This document shows positions 58,233 through 64,000 of a stretch of DNA of 64,000 bases, piece after piece (position 1 is the first letter of the stretch; each line of letters opens with the position of its first letter). Position numbers and translations under genes: made by a program. The notes under the pieces are model-generated. The model searched no databases and was not told where the DNA came from. It was given only the letters and a program-made list of their open reading frames with translations. This stretch comes from Gonapodya prolifera JEL478 (lineage: Eukaryota > Monoblepharomycota > Monoblepharidomycetes > Monoblepharidales > Gonapodyaceae), in NCBI GenBank assembly GCA_001574975.1, contig KQ965784.1, forward strand, positions 197,712 through 261,711, written 5' to 3'.

Positions 58233-61200
58233 TCAAAATTCGCCTACAAGGCCAGTGTGTTGCACCATATAGCAGTAATCATCCCAGTGATCAAACATGG
58301 CCGGGTACGCATTATTCGCCAGTGGCGCGAGCGGTTCGATCTGGATGTACTTTGCGCGGCGGATCAAAGTTTCAATGATCAAAAGAGATTGAGGGCTGCA
58401 GGAAGTGGCATCCGTGAGCCGAGTGACGCCTCTCGTAAAATCTCCATGAGACCATAACGCACCTCTTGTACGGGTTCACCGTCTCCTCTAAGTGCTTGAG
58501 CCAACGATAAATGGTGGTGAAGTTGGCGTCGTTGGAGCGCATGACGACCTTGTCCAGTAAGCGGTCCGCAATGCTCAGGACTTTTATCCGCACTTGCTCG
58601 GAGCGGGTGTTGTGCCAGATGCGCTAATCAGGCGAACAAGAATGCGCCGAGGCAAAAATGAGGATGTGTTAGATGGTGGCACCATAAACGCCTATCGTCC
58701 GAACAACCCGACTCACCCTCAAATTATAAATTGTCTCCTTGGTGACCTCCGGCTCGAGCCTACAACTGTGAAACAGCCTCTCCATATCGAACACGCTCTG
58801 CGGCTTGTTCTCTGCCGTCAGGTCCTTCATGATGTTCACCAGGTCCGCCGAAGTGTCAATCCAAGGCTGTGAGACGGACGACGTCAGGATACGATGGAGG
58901 ACTTGTCTGCGGAGGGTCTCGAGTTTTTTGGACTGGGTTAGGGAGTGAAAAGGGAAAGGCAGAGCGTCAAGTCCCACGCGCGTGACGGCTCCCATCGCAC
59001 CTCCACCTCTCGCGACCCTCACCAAAATACCCTTCACGTAATCCTTCTCGCTCACCGGCCCGCACCCAAGCAATCCCCCCACGACGCCCACGAGTCTATC
59101 CCGCTCCTCGTCCGAGAAAGGGTAGAACCTAAACACCTCGCGACGTGTGAACAGCGCCAAGTGGTGCCACTGCGAGCCCCCTGCGTCTTGGTCCTTGCGC
59201 GTTGCAGGGCCAGGCGGAATCCCACCGCGCCCAGGGACACCGCGAGCAACATGGGCGGCCCGGTGGCACGGTCCGGTGGAGAATCGGAGAATGGTGGAGA
59301 ACCTTTGCGGGGCACGTTATCACACCCAACAAATGCAAACCCCCGGTAAGAGAGGAACCTACTTGAGCCTCAGCGCCTCTTTCAACCGCGGGTCTTTCCC
59401 ATGTCCGCCTTTCTCGCGGCCGTACCATACGACTTCGTCCCGCGTGAGTACCATGGCTCCCCACATTGTCGAAACGAGGATTTCCTGTCGCCAGACCGGT
59501 CATAAAAATGCGGTGAGAAACTCGAAACACCGCATCCACCCAAACCACAACATACCTCCATATCTCCACCCGTACCCGAAGCTTGACCTCCTGCAGCCCC
59601 ACCCCCGCCACCCGCCGGTGCAAGTCGCTCGACGATGGGATCGACATGCATGTACACGCGTTCCAGCACAGCGAGGGTTTCTGGCTTGTACGCCGGGTGA
59701 AAATGCGCCGGCGGGAGGCGCGGGGCAGGTGGCGGTGGGGCTCTCTGCGTTGATTATAAGGATTGGGGCACATTGGGGCCGTGGGGATGCCCTCACCTCG
59801 TCGTCCTCGTCGTCGTCCAGAAGCACCCCCCGCTCCTGCCTCACCAGTTGCACCCGCTCCTCCTTCTCGCGCTGTTCCTTGGCCCTGAACAACTGTTCAC
59901 CTCATCAGTTACAGTTCCCACCCTTCCCGTCTCCGCCAACTTCGGCTTACCTCAACCGCCGCCCCACCACCAACCCCAATCTCGACCGCCCACGGTGGGC
60001 CGCCATACACCTGCCGCACCTCACCCCTCCCCGCGGCGGCCACCGTGCGCGCACATCGGCCCGCGATGGCGGCAAGGTCTGTCCCTGCGGGCGTGGCGAC
60101 GGCGTGTGCGAGTGCAAGCAGGATATGGAAGTGCGGGTAGGTCGTTCGGGCGAGCGGGGCGGGGGGAGGGTTGCGAGGGAGGAGTACTGTGGGGTAATAA
60201 TGTACGGGTGGCATTGGTTCGCAGCCACACACGCCAAGCTCAAAGAGTAGAAGGAGAGGCACCCACCTTCGACAACCTTCATTCCCACAACCAGCCTCTG
60301 CACCGCCCTCTGCGCGCCCTCCACCGGCACTCCCCGTCTTTGCTGTTGCCTGCCCTGCTCCTGCTCCTGCCCCGCCTGCACAGCAGCTGACCCCGCGGCC
60401 GCCACGCCGACGCACCACTGGATAACATCACACCACGTATCTGTAGCGTCGCGCGGCTGTGCCAGGGCGCGTTGCAAGGCTGATACATGTGGTACTGTGT
60501 TTGAGGACGTGGGCGGTGTCGGGGCCGTCGCGAGGTGCGCGGGGAGAGGCGCCGACGACATTAGGCTCCGGGGAAGCGAAAGGACGGTAAGAACACAATG
60601 TGCGATCGCGGGCGCGGGGGTCGTGAGGAGGGTGAGAATGACGTGCGGGGTTGGGTTGGTGGGTGTGAGGGATGCGAGGCGGGGGAGGAGCGTGGGTGAA
60701 GGCATTGGTGGTGGGGATGGGGAGTAGGAGAAGGGGGAGGATATGCATGCAAAGAGGAGGGCGAGGATGAAGTGGTACGGTGGTGGGATCTGGCGGTGTG
60801 CGGTGGTTGGTGATTGGTAGGAGAGAGGTGGGGTGGTGGGGGAGTGATGAAGTCAGCTTGCGGGAGTCACAAAAGCAAAAGCCACACCACCCCCGCAATG
60901 CCCACCGCCCGTCCACGCGGTTCGGCTCCCAAACTTCCACGACCCTCACACACATCTATTCCCAACCTCGGAACACCTCTTCTCACTTCCACTCCCAATC
61001 CACCCCTAAATCACTCCCACTTTCACTCTCTAATCCATACCGACAGCCATTCCCCAACCCCAAAGGACCCAAAAGAGACACACTCACGATGGCATCCCCA
61101 CCCCCACCGGCACTCCCCACCGCGCACTCCACTTTATCCAGCGCGTCTTGCACGGCACTCCACGTCCTCTTTTGTAGGTCGCCTCCCATTGACTTTGTTC

Positions 61201-62947
61201 CCACCACTCCAACGCCACCCACGCGCTCCTCTGCCTCATCATCCTCGTCCTCGTCTGCGTCCTCGGAGTCGGCGAGGACGATGGCGAGGGCGCGGCAGAG
61301 CGACGCAAGGAGGGGAGATGGGTCGGCTGGTTTGAGTCCCGTCGGTCCACTCGTCGCAGTGCTAGCGCCGGACAAAACGCCGCTTCCTCTTGCACTTCCT
61401 GTCCCCGCACTTCCAACCACACCACCGGATACCCCCACACCGCCACCCATCCCACCGCCAAACCCAACACTTCCAGACTTCTCCGCCGCCTTCACGATGG
61501 CCTCTCTCCTCCAATCGACGTCTCTGGGGTCTCTCAACCCTCCATCGCCATACCCACTTCCCACACCCGTACCCGTGGCACTCCCCAACGCGGACGCCGA
61601 CCACGCGATCCCTATCTCGCTCGCGGTGCCATCGACGGACGTCGACCCTATACCGTTGGTCGGAGACCGCGTGCCGGACCACCCATCGTGCATGGTCTGG
61701 GAACCGGACAGGACCCCCGTCCCGGCGGGGCCCGAGTTGCCGAGGAAGGAGGGTTTGAAGCGGGGCGTTGAGGGGGAGGAGAAGGAGGAGGAAAGCGCGT
61801 CGTGCCACATAGAGGGGTCGGAGGAGTCGCGCGAGTCGAGACCGCGGACGGACACGGAGGAATGTGGGATTGCGGGAGATGCGGGGGTTGCGGGGGAGTG
61901 GGAGGCCAGAGGCACATGTGCGGGTGCAGGTGGAAGGGGTAGTGGAGCGGGTGGAGGAGGCGCGGAGACGTGAGCGAGCTGGGGAAGCGCGACCTGGCTG
62001 CGGTGGACGCGGGCGGGCATATCCGCGTCCGAGCTAGTCGCGAGCACAGCTGCATCACTCGCGATCGCACTGGACAGCGACGATGTTGTACCTCGTGCAG
62101 GCGCGGTCGTTTGTGCGCCGGGCGCAGACACAGCAGACACGGAAGCGGACGTGGGAGTGACGACCGCGGCGCGCACCACAGAGACTGGCGCGTGCGCGGG
62201 CACGGCGACGGGCGTGGCGAGTATGCCACCAGAGGTCGTCGTGGAGTTGGTGGTGGAGTGCTGCTGATTGGTGCCACCTCGCCCGTCGACGGGATCGTCT
62301 GCTCCACCGCCCACACGCTCCCGTCCCCGCTGAGCACCACACGCGCCGTCCTCCGCCAGCGACGGCGCAGACCGCACGCCGTCTCCTGTTGACCCCGTAC
62401 CAACTCCCGCGTCCGCGCCTTCCTCAGCCCCACTCCGCGCTCCCACCCCGCCCTTTGCCTTCCTTCCACTCCACGCCCCGCCTGACGACGCAGGTCTCGA
62501 CCGCGACCCAGGCCGCGGAGGTCTTGGTCCCGCAGGCGCGTGTGGGGTCATGCTTTGTTGGGTTGGTGTGGTTGTCGTGTCCTCGCTCTGCTCTTGCTCG
62601 TGCTCGTGCTCTTGTGCTTGCCCTCGAGCTTGTGCTTGCGCTTGTCCCTGCGCCTGCGTCTGTGCCTGGCTCGCCACGGACGACGGGAAACCATTCCCTC
62701 CACCGTACGTTTCATTCGTGTCCACGTCTGCCCACCCCGCACGCGCGTGGCCCGGCCTCGTCTCTCCTTCCACCTTTCCCTTTCCTTTTGCCTCGCCGTC
62801 CTCCTCCTCGTCTCGATTCCGTGCGTTCTCCGTCCGCACCCCGCCGTCCCCGGCATCGACCTCTTCCACGTCTTCATTCTCTTCATTCTCGTGCTGCTCG
62901 ATTCCACCGCCGCCACCGTCGTGAATCCGCGCGGCATCGTGCGACAT
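58233..62947 (-). CDS. Large unrecognised protein, low-complexity N-terminus, helical C-terminus
   Basis: From ATG 62947 a first exon of about 620 codons is rich in Ala, Ser, Gly, Thr and Glu, with a QAQTQAQGQAQAQARGQAQE stretch followed by an EHEHEQEQ run (62600-62670), and ends with a helical part (LLASLCRALAIVLADSEDAD, TWSAVQDALDKVECAV). Further exons include LPRLASLTPTNPTPHVILTL (60640), RAKEQREKEERVQLVRQERG (59850), MWGAMVLTRDEVVWYGREKG (59440), REVFRFYPFSDEERDRLVGV (59130), DTSADLVNIMKDLTAENKPQ (58840), TTIYRWLKHLEETVNPYKR (58500) and, last, LLIIETLIRRAKYIQIEPLA ending FDHWDDYCYMVQHTG at 58233. The conserved-looking C-terminal half may be an armadillo/HEAT-type solenoid, but I do not recognise the family. 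Intron positions in 59.3-60.7 kb are approximate. Confidence 0.6.
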
Positions 62948-63421
62948 TGTGTGTGTGAGTGCGGGGAGCGGGGGGGAGGGAGCGTGCACTGGAAGTGTGC
63001 CGAGTTTGTTGTGCGTGTGGAACGGTGGACAACTTCTACATCGCGTTGTAGATTACCTGTGGGATGGTAATCTACAATGCGACTAGACTTGATGTCTAAG
63101 CATGGAAATGCTTTCGCCACATTCAGTTGACTACGCATTCCAGCTACTAACTTTCGTACTTCTCCTTCCCGCGCCGAGAAGTCCACACACCCTCATATCG
63201 CTTTTACGATCATTACGATCACATCACCGACAGCAAATTCGGATGTATGATATTTAGTACAAAAAGGCGGAGACAAAATGTACGACAACTCTGCTAAACC
63301 ATCGAAAGAGTTCGCCCAGAAACACCATTATCGCCTATTATCCATTGCGCCCAAAGAGGAACGAACAAGCCGGAACAGCTTCATTGGTTTTCAGATTTGA
63401 CAAGGAAACCCGAAGGTCCAA
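62948..63421. other. Intergenic between the large gene and the U2-like gene
   Basis: About 470 bp, with a CATCGCGTTGTAGATTACC / GGTAATCTACAATGCG inverted repeat at about 63042-63080 (arms TTGTAGATTACC and GGTAATCTACAA). No gene recognised. Confidence 0.5.
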
Positions 63422-63589
63422 GGGACGTCAGCCCGCTGCAGTGCGATACGGGCGACATCCGCGACAGAAGCCGGAGCAACTCAGAGTCCAAAGATTCGAT
63501 GACAGACGGGCAAACTCCGTGGAGCGCCTTCCAGCTGTCACGCTAGAAAGGATACTACAATTGATCTTAGCCAGTAGGCCAGAAAGGAT
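63422..63589 (-). ncRNA. U2 spliceosomal snRNA-like gene
   Basis: The minus strand from 63589 reads ATCCTTTCTGGCCTACTGGC then TAAGATCAATTGTAGTATCC, closely tracking the 5' end of U2 (ATCGCTTCTCGGCCTTTTGG, CTAAGATCAAGTGTAGTATC) and including GTAGTA, which pairs with the branch site. Downstream are a short CTCC-AC-GGAG hairpin where stem IIb is expected, an Sm-like site AATCTTTGG, and a stem-loop CCCGTATCGCACTGCAGCGGG that resembles U2 stem IV (loop GGTATTGCAGTACCTCC). About 168 nt, a normal size. The gene's introns in this window would need U2. A pseudogene copy is possible; the 3' end is approximate. Confidence 0.75.
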
Positions 63590-63615
63590 GCGTAGTGGGG
63601 AAAATCGGGGCCGCC

Positions 63616-63622
63616 TTACATA
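63616..63622 (-). promoter_or_regulatory. TATA-like element upstream of the U2-like gene
   Basis: TATGTAA on the minus strand, about 27-33 bases before the inferred U2 start at 63589, the position expected for a TATA-like element. Spacing is the only support. Confidence 0.35.
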
Positions 63623-64000
63623 CCCCCAGGAAGTGCAAAGGCCATGAGGCCGTGTCGGGGTTTGTGGTACCTCTTCCGCAGCAGTCGCGCGCAGAAGTTA
63701 TGCGCAGCAGTTTCGCTGCCCTTGCGTCCACACTCAGCGGGGTTAGAGCTGCGTGGCGATGCAGTTGAAGGAGAAGCTGGAGGCACAATGCCGGGCGCCA
63801 GACAAGCTTAGCGAGAGTCGTTCGAAGTGGGCGAAGATTTTGGCGAATGGGAATATGAGGAATTGAGGATGGATGAAGTGTCGGGGACTCAATCGTCTCA
63901 TACTGGAAAATATATCGAAAGAGATAAACGTCACAACGAACCCTCCCGTGACATCATCATATTCGCAACGACATCTCGGCGAGGGTGGAGGGCGTGCGAA
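63623..64000. other. Right edge, nothing recognised
   Basis: About 380 bp with only short open frames on either strand; no family recognised. It may hold upstream elements of the U2-like gene or the end of a neighbour outside the window. Confidence 0.4.

Noticed and set aside
60780-61973. 397-codon plus-strand open frame
   Set aside because: Pro/Thr/Ser-rich shadow opposite the low-complexity N-terminal exon of the large minus-strand gene; GC bias gives long open frames on both strands here.
1-64000. tRNA, 5S rRNA, CRISPR arrays, telomeric repeats
   Set aside because: None found by eye; a covariance-model scan could still reveal a tRNA that I missed.

Overview
The window looks like nuclear DNA of an early-diverging, probably chytrid-type fungus. 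Evidence seen: genes cut by many short GT-AG introns (mostly 45-150 nt) on both strands; fungal markers (chitin synthase export chaperone Chs7, fused-type 3-isopropylmalate dehydratase Leu1, Sua5 with its C-terminal domain); an Abi/WAVE-complex subunit, a complex absent from most Dikarya; and local families of ankyrin, F-box-like and La-motif proteins. The lineage call is an inference from gene content.

Layout. 1-2.4 kb: two divergent ankyrin genes, one cut by the window edge, the other an ankyrin/coiled-coil/SH3 protein built from a duplicated module. 2.7-17.2 kb: a dense housekeeping block: CHS7 (-), an Abi-like SH3 protein (+), a secreted arylsulfotransferase-like protein (-), Rab geranylgeranyltransferase beta (+, with a 126-nt almost pure C tract in one intron), an Ala/Pro/Glu-rich SH3 protein (+) and a DHA1-type MFS transporter (+). 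17.3-23 kb: a decayed Helitron (HUH Rep plus PIF1-type helicase, - strand) flanked by a 13-bp inverted repeat. 23.1-25 kb: SUA5 (-).

25.3-36.5 kb: three tandem La-motif genes (+), the first a clear pseudogene, the second with a duplicated C-terminal xRRM, with ankyrin and F-box-like genes (-) between the first and second. 36.9-38.6 kb: a P450 pseudogene. 39-45.3 kb: an S9A prolyl oligopeptidase (+) and LEU1 (-), convergent.

47.1-52.9 kb is the most unusual part. A Crinkler-like gene with a kinase-like C-terminus (-) lies head to head, 83 bp between start codons, with a 1038-codon gene (+) that reads protein kinase - Sel1 repeats - leucine-rich repeats. Its ten intact repeats are each encoded by one 84-nt phase-1 exon. 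The receptor-like architecture and the paired layout recall immune-receptor pairs elsewhere, but a function in recognition is inference.

54.3-58 kb: a second, inverted P450 copy and an F-box/ankyrin gene, both with frame breaks. 58.2-62.9 kb: a long unrecognised gene (-). 63.4-63.6 kb: a U2 snRNA-like gene (-). Several genes show single-base frame breaks, some at homopolymers, so assembly error must be weighed against true decay. Intron positions were assigned by eye from splice signals, reading phase and family similarity.
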